This document shows, in pieces, positions 1-8,559 of a DNA stretch of 33,620 nucleotides. Made by a program: the position numbers and the translations under genes. A model generated the notes under the pieces. The model was not told the origin of the DNA and did no database searches. It worked only from the letters and a program-made list of their open reading frames with translations. Positions within the stretch are counted from its first letter, which is position 1, and each line of letters opens with the position of its first letter. The stretch lies in contig JAIYAU010000055.1 of assembly GCA_027488865.1 (NCBI GenBank), positions 1-33,620 of the forward strand. Reading direction: 5' to 3'. The stretch is from Cytophagaceae bacterium (GTDB lineage Bacteria > Bacteroidota > Bacteroidia > Cytophagales > UBA9547).

Positions 1-1032
1 ATAGAGATAAAAAGCATTTTGAAACGTTACACGAAATTTTTCGTGTAATAAAAACTCATAACCAATCAAAGTCGCAAATCTCCAAATCGTATACTTTCTA
101 GCAATATATTCGGGAGTTTCTCTCAAGTTATAACGTAGCGATTGATCATAACAAGCGTCCAAACCAACTAATAATGCACTTTTTCTGGAAATCCGTTGTC
201 CAAGGGCCAAGCTTTGGGTGGATGCAAAATAGTTTACATCGTTTAAAGGCTCTGCTGCGGACTGTCTTGAAGAAAAGGATATACTAAAAAAAAGATTAGT
301 GCTTTTTTTATAGTCTGGCAACACACTTCTTTTAAACTGAATTCGTTCTGGATGAAACGTATAATGTATGCCAGCTGCTAAAGAAGGAATATTGATACCC
401 AGATTGGGCTGTCGTAAAGAGCCATTCGACCCATGATTAAAATTGAGTGTAGTTATACTTGACCAATTGGGCGTAAATTGAAATCTATAATTAAGGCTAA
501 ATACACCAGTCATACATAGGGTTTGCCCCATAAATTTATTCTCTGGATTGTTGTTGTTATCGTAGTGCTTTGAATAAAACCCAAGTCCTGTGCCTATTTT
601 TATATATAGATCGTGCCTTTTACTTTTTAATAAAAATAAATCCATATACGGAGTGAAATGTATAGCATATCCAAATTCTTTAGGACGCTGTAAATCATAT
701 AATAGCACTTGTAAACCAACCCTAGGAAAATTATGTAACTGATGCCAATACCTATTGCCATTAGTTTGATACCCAATATTAAATTCTAAACCTTTGGGAT
801 ACACATTGCCAATACCTTGTACTGCTTTTCTATGTTTTATGATGTACCCATAGTTGGCGGTGGCTGAAAGATAATAGACTGGTTGGCTGTATTTTTTGAA
901 ATTATTACCGCAAATATAACTTGCCAACCCGCAGAAGGGAGGAATTTCATTAGCCGTTGAATCTTGGCAAATTGATGGCGAAGAGATGAAAATGGCCAAA
1001 ACCAAAAGGCATAATATTAAACGCAAGGGCAT
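1..1032 (-). CDS. Acyloxyacyl hydrolase / PagL-like lipid A deacylase family outer-membrane protein (3' end outside the window)
   Basis: Reading the minus strand from an ATG at 1032 gives 344 codons still open at the window edge, so the C-terminus is missing. An in-frame TAG two codons upstream of the ATG fixes the start. A signal peptide (residues 1-22, hydrophobic core LRLILCLLVLAIFI, cut near SICQ) is followed by alternating aromatic/polar strands typical of an outer-membrane barrel. Residues 199-213 read HGSNGSLRQPNLGIN, which matches the His-x-Ser-Asn signature of PagL-type lipid A deacylases; in PagL this His and Ser are catalytic. At the spacing where PagL has its catalytic Glu, this protein has Asn213, so activity is not assured. 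Family knowledge: these enzymes remove acyl chains from lipid A in the outer membrane. It lies 58 bp beyond the TPR gene in the same direction and may be co-transcribed with it. It could also be a non-enzymatic barrel of the same family. Confidence 0.72.
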   Translation of the reverse strand, partial: MPLRLILCLLVLAIFISSPSICQDSTANEIPPFCGLASYICGNNFKKYSQPVYYLSATANYGYIIKHRKAVQGIGNVYPKGLEFNIGYQTNGNRYWHQLHNFPRVGLQVLLYDLQRPKEFGYAIHFTPYMDLFLLKSKRHDLYIKIGTGLGFYSKHYDNNNNPENKFMGQTLCMTGVFSLNYRFQFTPNWSSITTLNFNHGSNGSLRQPNLGINIPSLAAGIHYTFHPERIQFKRSVLPDYKKSTNLFFSISFSSRQSAAEPLNDVNYFASTQSLALGQRISRKSALLVGLDACYDQSLRYNLRETPEYIARKYTIWRFATLIGYEFLLHEKFRVTFQNAFYLY

Positions 1033-1090
1033 AAACTATTTTCTGAGAAGTAAGACACTTCTACTTATTTACAATACAAACAACCTCAAT

Positions 1091-1813
1091 CTACTTTGCG
1101 CCAGGTTTCTGTGTTTTAACTGGTGCTGACTTTTGCTCTAGTAATTTCATATTATTTTTAGCAAGTTCAAAATCAGGGTTCAGTTTGATAGCTTCATTAA
1201 AATTGGTTTTGGCAATGTCTGTCTTACCTGTTTCTAAGGCCAGTACACCACGCATATTATAAATTGCGGCTTTTAAAGATACTTTTTGAGATTTTTTTTC
1301 ACCCGCTGCTATAGATATTTCTTTATTCTCTATTTCTTTGTCCGCCAATAATTGAGCAATGGATGCGTCACATTCTCCAAAACGCTTAAGTTCATACTGT
1401 AAAGCTGCGATTTGATAAAGGTGGTAAACGTTTTTATTGCTGGCATATAGTTTTTCATAATCGGCCAATGATTCTTTTATTAGTCCAACACTTTGTTCTG
1501 AAATGGCCTTAATCTCTAAAATGGTAGGATTATTGGGTGTTTTTTCAAGAATTTCCTTACTTAACAAGATACATTCTGGATAAGCACCAATGTTAAAATA
1601 AAGAATTGAAAGTGAATCTTTTAAGGTGGTAAGTTCTGGTTTAAGCACAATCATGTCATATAATGCTGTTCTTGCTACCATAAAGTCGTTGTACCGAAGT
1701 GCCAATCTAAAAACTTTTTCTTTTTGTGTATAAGCATCAGTAACTTGTGAAAATAAACTTGTTGTATTTATTAACAGTATGGCTAGGACGATTACTAAAA
1801 ATGCGTTTTTCAT
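1091..1813 (-). CDS. Exported tetratricopeptide-repeat protein
   Basis: A 240-residue protein with an N-terminal signal peptide (MKNAFLVIVLAILLINTTS, cut near FSQ). The rest is helical repeats with TPR-like spacing. The clearest TPR is near residues 182-216, with AIYNMRGVLALETGKTDIAK followed by an Asn-Pro-Asp turn. The tail is Lys/Gln-rich and low in complexity. It is probably periplasmic and acts as a protein-protein scaffold; no enzymatic motif is visible. It lies upstream of the acyloxyacyl hydrolase-like gene on the same strand and is divergent from folC, with 99 bp between the two starts. The specific partner is unknown. Confidence 0.75.
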   Translation of the reverse strand: MKNAFLVIVLAILLINTTSLFSQVTDAYTQKEKVFRLALRYNDFMVARTALYDMIVLKPELTTLKDSLSILYFNIGAYPECILLSKEILEKTPNNPTILEIKAISEQSVGLIKESLADYEKLYASNKNVYHLYQIAALQYELKRFGECDASIAQLLADKEIENKEISIAAGEKKSQKVSLKAAIYNMRGVLALETGKTDIAKTNFNEAIKLNPDFELAKNNMKLLEQKSAPVKTQKPGAK

Positions 1814-1912
1814 AATAATTCAAATTTTGGTAAAACTATAAGTAAATTTCGGAACTTGCAAACTGAAGCTTAAACTCTTCTGCACTTGGTTTAATTAATA
1901 GTACATTTATAA

Positions 1913-3190
1913 ATGACGTATCAAGAAGCCGTAGATTATTTGATAAATAGTCTCCCTGATTTTCAAAAATATGGCCAATCGGCGCTTAATTATGAGTTGG
2001 GTAAAATAAAAGAGTTGCTTCGGCACATGGGCAATCCGCATTTACAACTAAAATGTGTTCATATTGCTGGTACCAACGGCAAAGGCAGCAGTTCACACAT
2101 GATTGCCTCGGTACTTCAAGCAGCAGGTTATAAAACTGGTTTATATACTTCACCCCATTTAAAAAATTTTACTGAACGTATTCGAATTAACGGGATTGAA
2201 ATACCTGAAAAAGAGGTGGTTGAGTTTGTGGGTAATTACCATGATCTGATGGAAACCCTTAAACCATCATTTTTTGAAATGACTACAGCATTGGCTTTTT
2301 ATCATTTTGCCTCAGAGGCTGTGGACTATGCTGTGATAGAGGTAGGTCTTGGGGGGCGGTTAGATTGCACTAATGTGATTACACCTTTGGTATCCCTTAT
2401 TACCAACATTAGTTTTGATCATATGGCAATTTTAGGTAATACCTTGCCATTGATAGCACAAGAAAAGGCTGGAATTATTAAATCCAAAATACCAGTAGTA
2501 ATAAGCGAACGTCAACCTGAGATAGAGGATGTTTTTAAGGAAAAAAGTGCTTCCATAGCAGCACCAATATTTTTTGCCACGGATTATTATAGTTGTACTA
2601 TACCTAATTTTGGTGTTTTTGAAATATACAAGAATAATCAACCGTATTTGACGCTACAGCCAGAGTTAAAAAGTTATTACCAAGCTAAGAATTTGCCTGG
2701 TGTACTTAGGACCCTTGATCAATTGGAGCAGTTGGGATTAAATATTACTAGTGCGCATCGAAAAATGGGCCTCGAAAATACTGTAAGATTAACTGGGTTA
2801 AAGGGTAGATGGCAACAAATTCATCAAGATCCTTCTATTATTTGTGATACCGCCCATAATGAGGCTGGTATACAAGAGGCCTTATTACAGGCCAAAGATT
2901 TAGTTAAAAATAGGCTTTTTATCATTACAGCCATTGTTAAAGACAAGGAAGTACAAAAAATTTTAGCACTTTTTCCCAAAGAGGCTCAATATCTATTCTG
3001 CGCTGCAAATAATCCCAGAATGTTGGCAGCAGAAGATTTATTTGTTAAAGCTAAAAATATAGGTTTAACAGGTGTTATTTGTAAAGATGTGAATGAAGGT
3101 ATAAAAATCGCACGCTCCAAGGCAAAATTGGATGATTTAATTTTGGTACTAGGAAGTAATTTTTTAATTGCCGAGGTTGAGGAATTATAA
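1913..3190 (+). CDS. folC: Bifunctional folylpolyglutamate synthase / dihydrofolate synthase
   Basis: A 425-residue Mur-ligase-family enzyme of usual FolC length. It adds glutamate to dihydropteroate or to folates with ATP, in the cytoplasm. Visible motifs: the P-loop GTNGKGS (53-59), YTSPHL (79-83), EVGLGGRLDCTN (143-154), the metal/ATP segment DHMAILG (169-175) and EKAGIIK (184-190, whose Lys is carbamylated in the family), and the C-domain DTAHNEAG near 312. The ATG at 1913 gives a normal N-terminus (TYQEAVDYL). The gene stands alone and is divergent from the TPR gene. A weak -7-like TACATTTA lies just upstream (about 1900). Confidence 0.95.
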   Translation: MTYQEAVDYLINSLPDFQKYGQSALNYELGKIKELLRHMGNPHLQLKCVHIAGTNGKGSSSHMIASVLQAAGYKTGLYTSPHLKNFTERIRINGIEIPEKEVVEFVGNYHDLMETLKPSFFEMTTALAFYHFASEAVDYAVIEVGLGGRLDCTNVITPLVSLITNISFDHMAILGNTLPLIAQEKAGIIKSKIPVVISERQPEIEDVFKEKSASIAAPIFFATDYYSCTIPNFGVFEIYKNNQPYLTLQPELKSYYQAKNLPGVLRTLDQLEQLGLNITSAHRKMGLENTVRLTGLKGRWQQIHQDPSIICDTAHNEAGIQEALLQAKDLVKNRLFIITAIVKDKEVQKILALFPKEAQYLFCAANNPRMLAAEDLFVKAKNIGLTGVICKDVNEGIKIARSKAKLDDLILVLGSNFLIAEVEEL

Positions 3191-3658
3191 TTCTATAACC
3201 TAACTATCATTCTATATATTCCTTTTTTGGTTTATTCAATTATTGCTTAAAATGCTCATTAAAATTGACATGTTTTTAATTTAAAAGTATATTTATTTAA
3301 AAACATACCATTAAAATAAACCTAAAATCAGCAACTTGTGAATATTTTTTAAATAAATAGTCATTTTTTTAAGTAGACTGCTTGTATTTTATAAATTCAC
3401 CTATTATCTTTGAGATATTAAAAAAATCATATTGATTGATTAATATACTTAAATGTTTTATTTGACCTATTATTAAAAGATTACTTATTATTATTACCAT
3501 ATTGCCTGAAAATATATTTGGTTTTGTAATAATTGTTCTACATTTTAAAAATCAGGGTACAAAATGAATACATCTTAATAATTAATTAATTGGTTCGATT
3601 AGTCAATATTATTTAAAAATTACTATTTTAATCTTTAACATTCTTAAACTTAAAAACT
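3191..3658. other. 468-bp AT-rich intergenic region upstream of the porin gene
   Basis: No credible gene is visible on either strand. The region is extremely AT-rich and ends at the porin ATG. It contains one exact TAnnTTTG motif (3513-3520) and near-misses such as TTTATTTG at 3457-3464. A long untranslated leader or several promoters is possible, as is common for abundant porins, but I cannot identify a specific regulator site. Confidence 0.5.
3513..3520 (+). promoter_or_regulatory. Candidate Bacteroidota -7 element (TATATTTG) for the porin gene
   Basis: It matches the TAnnTTTG consensus exactly but has no obvious -33 TTG at 19-21 bp. If used, the leader would be about 130 nt. The AT-rich context raises the chance of a random match. 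Confidence 0.3.
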
Positions 3659-4891
3659 ATGCAACGATCAATCTACTTCGTTTCGGCGCTTATCTTGGCA
3701 TTTAGTACGTCTTTGTTGGCAAAAAAAGACCAGAAATCTGACACAACAGATACTGGCAAGTTCACGGTATCAGGGTATATCGATTCTTATTATTTTAAAA
3801 ACCTTAATGACCCCCTTAGTGGTGGTAATGCTACCAATTCTGGATTCGAAAGAATTTTTGATCAAAGAGAAGGTCAATTCCAATTAGGATTGGTACAAAC
3901 CAAATTTGGGTATTCAACCTCGAAGTCTGAAGTTGTAATGGATTTAACATTTGGTCCTAATGCGGATTTAGGAAATTATGGTAATTACAATAGCTTAAAC
4001 GTTCTTAAAACTGCTAATGGAAGTGATATTACTTCTACAGCTTTAATAATCAAACAAGCATATTGGACTTATAAAGCTACAGATAAGTTAAGTTTTACTG
4101 CTGGTCAATTTGGTACACATATTGGATATGAAGTAATTGATGCACCAATCAATTACAACTATTCTTTATCAAATTTATTTGGTAATGGACCTTTCTACCA
4201 TTTGGGTGCTAAGGCAAATTATGCGGTTTCCGATAAACTTGCTTTGATGGCTGGTGTGGTTAATAACTGGGATAACAATTTTGACAATAACAAATATAAA
4301 TCGGTTATTGCCCAAGTCTTCGTTTCTCCAATAAAAGGTTTTAATATTTATGTTAACTGGATAGGTGGTAATGAAGATTCACCAACAGGTGGCTTCAATA
4401 AAAACATCGATAAAAAAGTTAATGCTTTTAAACAGATGTTTGATTTAACCACTGGTTATCAAGCAACAGAGAAACTTTATGTTGGATTTAATGGAGCTAT
4501 AGGCTATATTTCGAAGCAAGAAAATCCTGAAAATGGAGAATTTGATAAAACTAAATCATGGGGTGGTGCTGCCTTATATAGTAATTACAAAGTTTCTGAT
4601 TTGTTTGGATTCGGTATTCGTGCAGAACATTTTGATAACACTCAAGGTGTGCAATATCTTAAAAATTTAAAGTATACTGGTCTTTTAAGTCAAGGAACTG
4701 ATGTTACTTCTATCACTCTTACCCCAACTTTTACCTTAGATGGCGGACACTTATTATTAAAGCCTGAATTAAGAATTGATTCATTTAAGAAATTTGGTGT
4801 TGATGGAGAAGAGCAATTAGAAGATAAAGATGGTAATTTCACCAAGTCTTCACAAACTACTGTGGGTGTAGCTGCTATTTATAAATTTTAG
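3659..4891 (+). CDS. Outer-membrane porin, OmpL-like beta-barrel porin-2 family
   Basis: A 410-residue exported barrel. The signal peptide is MQRSIYFVSALILAFSTSLLA. It is followed by the porin-2 opening FTVSGYIDSYYFKNLNDP (about 35-52), many amphipathic strands with Tyr/Phe girdles, and a C-terminal aromatic residue (IYKF), the usual barrel end. The blocks around GQFGTHIGYEVIDAPINYNY (about 150-169) fit PF07642 (bbp2). It probably lets small solutes across the outer membrane; the substrate is not deducible. It has its own upstream region and a strong terminator just downstream, so it looks monocistronic and highly expressed. Confidence 0.85.
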   Translation: MQRSIYFVSALILAFSTSLLAKKDQKSDTTDTGKFTVSGYIDSYYFKNLNDPLSGGNATNSGFERIFDQREGQFQLGLVQTKFGYSTSKSEVVMDLTFGPNADLGNYGNYNSLNVLKTANGSDITSTALIIKQAYWTYKATDKLSFTAGQFGTHIGYEVIDAPINYNYSLSNLFGNGPFYHLGAKANYAVSDKLALMAGVVNNWDNNFDNNKYKSVIAQVFVSPIKGFNIYVNWIGGNEDSPTGGFNKNIDKKVNAFKQMFDLTTGYQATEKLYVGFNGAIGYISKQENPENGEFDKTKSWGGAALYSNYKVSDLFGFGIRAEHFDNTQGVQYLKNLKYTGLLSQGTDVTSITLTPTFTLDGGHLLLKPELRIDSFKKFGVDGEEQLEDKDGNFTKSSQTTVGVAAIYKF

Positions 4892-4910
4892 TTAGTTAAA
4901 TTATTAAGAA

Positions 4911-4942
4911 AAAAATAGCCCACTAATTGGTGGGCTATTTTT
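4911..4942 (+). terminator. Strong intrinsic terminator after the porin gene
   Basis: A perfect 13-bp stem (arm containing ATAGCCCAC, 4911-4923, pairing with 4930-4942), a 6-nt loop (TAATTG), a T-run on the 3' side and an A-run on the 5' side. It starts 19 bp after the porin stop codon. Confidence 0.9.
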
Positions 4943-4949
4943 ATATTTG
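4942..4949 (+). promoter_or_regulatory. Candidate -7 element (TATATTTG) for the DUF4468 gene
   Basis: An exact TAnnTTTG match immediately after the porin terminator, 16 bp before the ATG at 4966. That would give a leader of about 10 nt, as is common in this phylum. No good -33 element is visible because the terminator hairpin occupies that region. Confidence 0.5.
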
Positions 4950-4965
4950 GGCAAATTTGTATCTT

Positions 4966-5544
4966 ATGAAGTATTTAGTGTTGTTATTTTCTCTTGTTGC
5001 GATTTCAATATTTGCACAACCGCAGTTGCCGCTTGACGAAAATAAAAAAGTAACCTACCAAGACATTATAAAAACCGACTCTTCTATAACATCCTATCAG
5101 CTACTCAATAATGCTGAAAAGTGGGTGGAAAAAAATATGGATCTTACCGCCATCGATGCGGACAAGAAAACTATTACAGGTACCAACGAATTCTGGACTT
5201 ATTCTCAAAAAGGGGTTTTGCAACGTACCACGGGTAAAATCACCCATGATGTTTCCATAGAATTAAAAGAAGGGAAATATCGCTATACCTTCAATAACTT
5301 TGTATATCATTATTATATCACCGATCGATATAATAAATTTGGGCCAACAGGACAAAAAAAACCCTTAGAGGATTTAAAAGCACCTGGTTGGACTAAGCTG
5401 TGGAACAAACACAAGTATGCGATGGATAATAACATGAAAGCATACATAGAAGATCTTAAAAAGAGCATGATTGTAGTGCCAAAGTCGGTAGAGGAAGTAA
5501 AAAAGGAGGAGCAACAAAAAGTAAAATTGAAGGAGGAATGGTAA
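4966..5544 (+). CDS. Exported DUF4468 domain-containing protein
   Basis: A 192-residue protein starting at the ATG at 4966 (MKYLVLLFSLVAISIFAQ, a clean signal peptide). The longer open frame reaches back into the porin terminator and is not the real start. The core (about 35-150) has the DUF4468 pattern: an early helix with NNAEKWVEKNMD, a strand around ITGTNEFWTYSQKG, and then a beta-rich segment with many Tyr residues (YRYTFNNFVYHYYITDRY). The C-terminal tail is a charged Lys/Glu coiled segment. The biochemical function is unknown. It is followed by the TIGR02757 gene after 33 bp. Confidence 0.8.
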   Translation: MKYLVLLFSLVAISIFAQPQLPLDENKKVTYQDIIKTDSSITSYQLLNNAEKWVEKNMDLTAIDADKKTITGTNEFWTYSQKGVLQRTTGKITHDVSIELKEGKYRYTFNNFVYHYYITDRYNKFGPTGQKKPLEDLKAPGWTKLWNKHKYAMDNNMKAYIEDLKKSMIVVPKSVEEVKKEEQQKVKLKEEW

Positions 5545-5577
5545 ATAATTTTTATTTTCGCCTTTTTAACTAGTATT

Positions 5578-6357
5578 TTGAACGCTCAGGCACTTAAAGC
5601 ATTTTTAGACGACAAAGTTTCTCGATACAATCATCCCTCGTTTATTGAGAATGATCCAGTTTGTATTCCACACCTTTTTACCAAAAAACAGGATATAGAA
5701 ATAATGGGTTTTTGGGCAGCTGTATTAGCTTGGGGTCAGCGTGTTACCATCATCAATAAAAGTAAAGAACTAATTAGTTTTATGGATGGTGCGCCACACG
5801 ATTTTATAGTGAATCACCAAGAGAACGATTTAAAACGATTTGAAAAATTTGTCCATCGCACCTTTAATGCTACGGATGCTTTATATTTCATTTCATTTTT
5901 TAAAAATCATTATGCAGTCAACGAAAGCTTAGAATCGGCGTTTACAACCAACACTTCTGAATCTACTATAGAGCAGGCATTAAACAGATTTTCTACCTAT
6001 TTTTTTTCATTACCGTATGCTCCGTTACGAACCTATAAACATATTCCCGCTCCCAATAAAAAATCTGCTTGCAAAAGACTAAATATGTTTTTGCGGTGGA
6101 TGGTGCGTACAGACGATAATGGGGTAGATTTTGGACTGTGGAATAAAATCAACCCATCACAATTGATTTGTCCCTGCGACCTCCATGTGGAAAGAGTGGC
6201 ACGAAAATTGAAATTGATTACAAGAAAACAGGTCGATTGGCAAACTGCCGTAGAACTAACAGAAAATTTAAAAAAATTTGACCCTTTAGACCCAGTAAAA
6301 TACGATTATGCGCTTTTCGGGCTAGGAGTGGAGGAGAAATTTTGGCAAATGTTATAA
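5578..6357 (+). CDS. TIGR02757 (DUF2400) family protein
   Basis: A 259-residue cytoplasmic protein of the usual family length. Conserved blocks: FIENDPVCIPHLF (22-34), IMGFWAAVLAWGQRVTIINK (42-61), a central DALYFISFF, RLNMFLRWMVRTDDNGVDFGLW (about 168-189) and DLHVERVARKL (about 201-211). The start is a TTG at 5578; no ATG or GTG occurs in frame between the upstream stop (5542) and it, and the N-terminus then fits the family. The function is unknown; DUF2400 proteins are weakly reminiscent of HhH-type DNA glycosylase folds, which is inference only. The following DUF4197 gene starts 45 bp downstream. Confidence 0.85.
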   Translation: MNAQALKAFLDDKVSRYNHPSFIENDPVCIPHLFTKKQDIEIMGFWAAVLAWGQRVTIINKSKELISFMDGAPHDFIVNHQENDLKRFEKFVHRTFNATDALYFISFFKNHYAVNESLESAFTTNTSESTIEQALNRFSTYFFSLPYAPLRTYKHIPAPNKKSACKRLNMFLRWMVRTDDNGVDFGLWNKINPSQLICPCDLHVERVARKLKLITRKQVDWQTAVELTENLKKFDPLDPVKYDYALFGLGVEEKFWQML

Positions 6358-6375
6358 CTATCCTGTATAAATTAT

Positions 6376-6383
6376 TAAATTTG
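6376..6383 (+). promoter_or_regulatory. Candidate -7 element (TAAATTTG) for the DUF4197 gene
   Basis: An exact TAnnTTTG motif 18 bp before the ATG at 6402, giving a leader of about 12 nt. No clear -33 TTG at 19-21 bp. Confidence 0.5.
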
Positions 6384-6401
6384 ATTGTAAATTATTTTAA
6401 A

Positions 6402-7127
6402 ATGAAAAAACTAGTTTTAGGTATCATTTTTATTTCATTAGCCGCCCAAGCACAGTTTAAAATTCCGGATGGCTTAAAAGATAAGGCCAATCAAGTTATA
6501 AAAAATACAACAGGAGGAGCAGGATTAAGTGAATCTGAAATAGCTAATGGACTAAAAGAGGCATTAAAAATTGGTTCTCAAAATGCTTCTTCTCAGCTAA
6601 ATAAGTTAGATGGATTTAATAAAAATTTAAAAGTAAGAATACCTTTTCCACCAGATGCGCAACGTGTAGCCACAGAACTTAGAAAATTGGGTTTTGGAAA
6701 AAAAGTGGATGAGTTTGAGACCACCCTCAATCGTTCTGCAGAGCAGGCTTCAAAAGAGGCAGCCAATATATTTGTAGGTGCAGTAAGTCAAATGACTATC
6801 ACCGACGCTAAAAATATACTACAAGGTAAAAATGACGCAGCAACTTCATTTTTAAAACAAAAAACAAGCACTCAATTAACAGCGGCATTTAAACCACATA
6901 TTGAAAAGGCGTTGCAAGGAACCTTAGCTACTAAAAAATGGAAAGAACTTGCTAGTTTATACAATAGAATTCCGTTGGTAAAGCCCGTAAACACCGACTT
7001 GGTGGCCTACACAAACGAAAAAGCATTGTTGGGCATGTTCACCATCGTAGCAGATGAGGAGCTTAAAATACGCCAAGATCCCGCCGCACGAGTTACAGAC
7101 TTGTTAAAAAAGGTTTTTGCGAAATAG
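6402..7127 (+). CDS. Exported DUF4197 domain-containing protein
   Basis: A 241-residue protein starting at the ATG at 6402 (MKKLVLGIIFISLAAQAQ, signal peptide). The longer frame from 6342 overlaps the upstream gene and adds no plausible N-terminus. The body matches DUF4197: EIANGLKEALKIGSQNASS, KVRIPFPPDAQRVATELRKL, EQASKEAANIFVGAVSQMTI and DAKNILQGKNDAATSFLK, ending in a helical C-terminus. It is predicted all-helical and periplasmic. The function is unknown. It is the last core-type gene before the accessory region. Confidence 0.88.
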   Translation: MKKLVLGIIFISLAAQAQFKIPDGLKDKANQVIKNTTGGAGLSESEIANGLKEALKIGSQNASSQLNKLDGFNKNLKVRIPFPPDAQRVATELRKLGFGKKVDEFETTLNRSAEQASKEAANIFVGAVSQMTITDAKNILQGKNDAATSFLKQKTSTQLTAAFKPHIEKALQGTLATKKWKELASLYNRIPLVKPVNTDLVAYTNEKALLGMFTIVADEELKIRQDPAARVTDLLKKVFAK

Positions 7128-7286
7128 GTTTTTTACTAATACATTTTATACCTAGCCTTGACCTGTTGGCTACTTTTTGGTGTTTGTACAGAAAGTAAGA
7201 AAACTTGCAGAGGAATCGCGATTTCTAACAATGTAATTTTCAGGTTATAAATAATATATGGTTCTCTATATGTATTAAATGGGTTT

Positions 7287-7306
7287 GTTTATACACGTTT
7301 ATACAC
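7287..7306 (+). repeat. Two adjacent copies of a 10-bp word (GTTTATACAC)
   Basis: GTTTATACAC occurs at 7287-7296 and again at 7297-7306, about 50 bp before the start of the exported protein gene at 7354. The one-helical-turn spacing would suit a dimeric regulator, but no cognate regulator is visible. Confidence 0.45.
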
Positions 7307-7353
7307 AGCCCTGTTGATGTTACAACTATTAGTACCTTGCTAAAGTGGTAAAA

Positions 7354-7986
7354 ATGAAAATTAATAAACTTTTAATAGTGTTGTTTATTTTGCTTTCATT
7401 AGTTTCTGTATCTGCTCAAGAAAGTAAGTATAATATTGTTGTTAAAAAATTGAATGAAAATAGATTTCAATTAAATAATATAGACACCTTGAACGAGGGA
7501 ATACCACTAAACCAACTTCCTATGAAAAGAGAAAAAGATACTTCTCTTATTAGTGCAGAATTTGAAATAATTGATTTCACCTATTCAGGATGGTTAGATA
7601 CCGGAGCTTATTTTGTGTACCCTCAGATTATTCAAATTAAAGACAGAAAATATAATATTGACTCAATAATGTACAAAAGAAGTAAATATAAAATTGAATA
7701 TGACTTTTGGGCTGCTGATTATTATCATATAAAATCAACAAAAAAAGAATTATTGTTTATTAAAGCAGGTATGAGATATTTAGGACATTGCGTAAATTGT
7801 TCCAATCAAATAATATTGATGATTGATTTGAATTCTGACAAATATCCAATGAAAGTATTTATGTATAATTGCATTGAAAAAAAATGTGGTATTTTAAATC
7901 TAGAATCAATTATTAGAGATAGAAGTGTGAAGATACTTTCTAAGAATGTAATGGGTCAATATGAACTAGAAATAATTAAACTTTAA
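7354..7986 (+). CDS. Exported protein of unknown function with two Cys pairs
   Basis: A 210-residue protein from the ATG at 7354 (MKINKLLIVLFILLSLVSVSAQ, signal peptide); a GTG three codons earlier is less likely. I do not recognise the family. The mature part is rich in Tyr, Ile and Lys. It has two Cys pairs, C146-x2-C149 (GHCVNCS) and C173-x4-C178 (NCIEKKC), which could form disulfides in the periplasm or bind a metal. It starts 226 bp after the DUF4197 stop and converges on the ATPase/nuclease pair across a hairpin. Its AT-rich codon use and lack of recognisable relatives fit an accessory gene. Confidence 0.6.
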   Translation: MKINKLLIVLFILLSLVSVSAQESKYNIVVKKLNENRFQLNNIDTLNEGIPLNQLPMKREKDTSLISAEFEIIDFTYSGWLDTGAYFVYPQIIQIKDRKYNIDSIMYKRSKYKIEYDFWAADYYHIKSTKKELLFIKAGMRYLGHCVNCSNQIILMIDLNSDKYPMKVFMYNCIEKKCGILNLESIIRDRSVKILSKNVMGQYELEIIKL

Positions 7987-8002
7987 TGTTGTAAAGTACA
8001 CC

Positions 8003-8031
8003 GACTAGCCCTCGTTCAAAGAGGACTAGTC
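8003..8031. terminator. Hairpin between convergent genes, possible bidirectional terminator
   Basis: Arms GACTAGCCCTC (8003-8013) and GAGGACTAGTC (8021-8031) pair with one C/A mismatch around a 7-nt loop. The hairpin lies between the stops of the exported protein gene (7986) and the nuclease gene (8056). There is no clear T-run on either side, so termination is inferred from position. Confidence 0.45.
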
Positions 8032-8055
8032 TGAGGGTATTGTTATATAGTCACA

Positions 8056-8559
8056 TTATTCAATTTTAATTTCAGCTTCGAATTGTATTCTCATTTTATA
8101 TTTTGAGTTAAAAATTTGTCGCTGTTGCACATTTGACTCTTGAAAGCAAGGAAACTGATGTTTGCGATTGGCCACAACTGCTTTTCGCTTATTGAAGCTG
8201 AAATAATATTCACGGTTTACCGCTATCATTCGTTTAACTGTAGATTCAATTTGGCTCAAACCTTCTGTTTGCCACGAGTCTCTTTTGTCTTTTAGCTCAA
8301 CTAAGAGCAAGTTATTTTCATAATTCAACATTACATCACAGCGATTATCCATTTCACCGTTCTCTCTTAGTATTTCAATACAATTATCAATTGCGGTAAA
8401 AAGTATTTGTTTCCTTTCTTTATTTAACACCGTGGCATTCCAACTGTCTTCATCAGTTATTTTAATTTGTGCAGGAGCGGCATCTCCTGCATCATACAAC
8501 CCGAATTTTCTTTCGTTAGTTGTCTTTTGGCATTCGACTCGAAAAAAATCTATACTCAT
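8056..8559 (-). CDS. Small PD-(D/E)XK nuclease-like protein coupled to an ABC-type ATPase
   Basis: A 167-residue protein of no family I can name. The central region has a PD-(D/E)XK-type core: helix residue E62, D75 in RCDVML, then a hydrophobic strand ending in VELK (E88-x-K90), and Q103 in LSQIES on the following helix. This is the spacing expected for a restriction-endonuclease-like metal site. There is no signal peptide, so it should act in the cytoplasm. Its ATG overlaps the stop of the ATPase gene by 4 bp (8556-8559, ATGA), so the two are translationally coupled and probably form one complex. I infer it is the nucleic-acid-cutting effector of the pair. An inactive structural partner is the main alternative. 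Confidence 0.6.
   Translation of the reverse strand: MSIDFFRVECQKTTNERKFGLYDAGDAAPAQIKITDEDSWNATVLNKERKQILFTAIDNCIEILRENGEMDNRCDVMLNYENNLLLVELKDKRDSWQTEGLSQIESTVKRMIAVNREYYFSFNKRKAVVANRKHQFPCFQESNVQQRQIFNSKYKMRIQFEAEIKIE

Noticed and set aside
4927-4965. Upstream extension of the DUF4468 frame
   Set aside because: It lies within the porin terminator; the ATG at 4966 directly precedes a normal signal peptide.
6342-6401. Upstream extension of the DUF4197 frame
   Set aside because: It overlaps the TIGR02757 gene and precedes the candidate promoter; the ATG at 6402 starts a normal signal peptide.
7214-7223. Palindrome AATCGCGATT near the left edge of the accessory region, with a similar AATCGCGAT at about 13749
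   Set aside because: Short and without further shared flanks; too little to call attachment sites.
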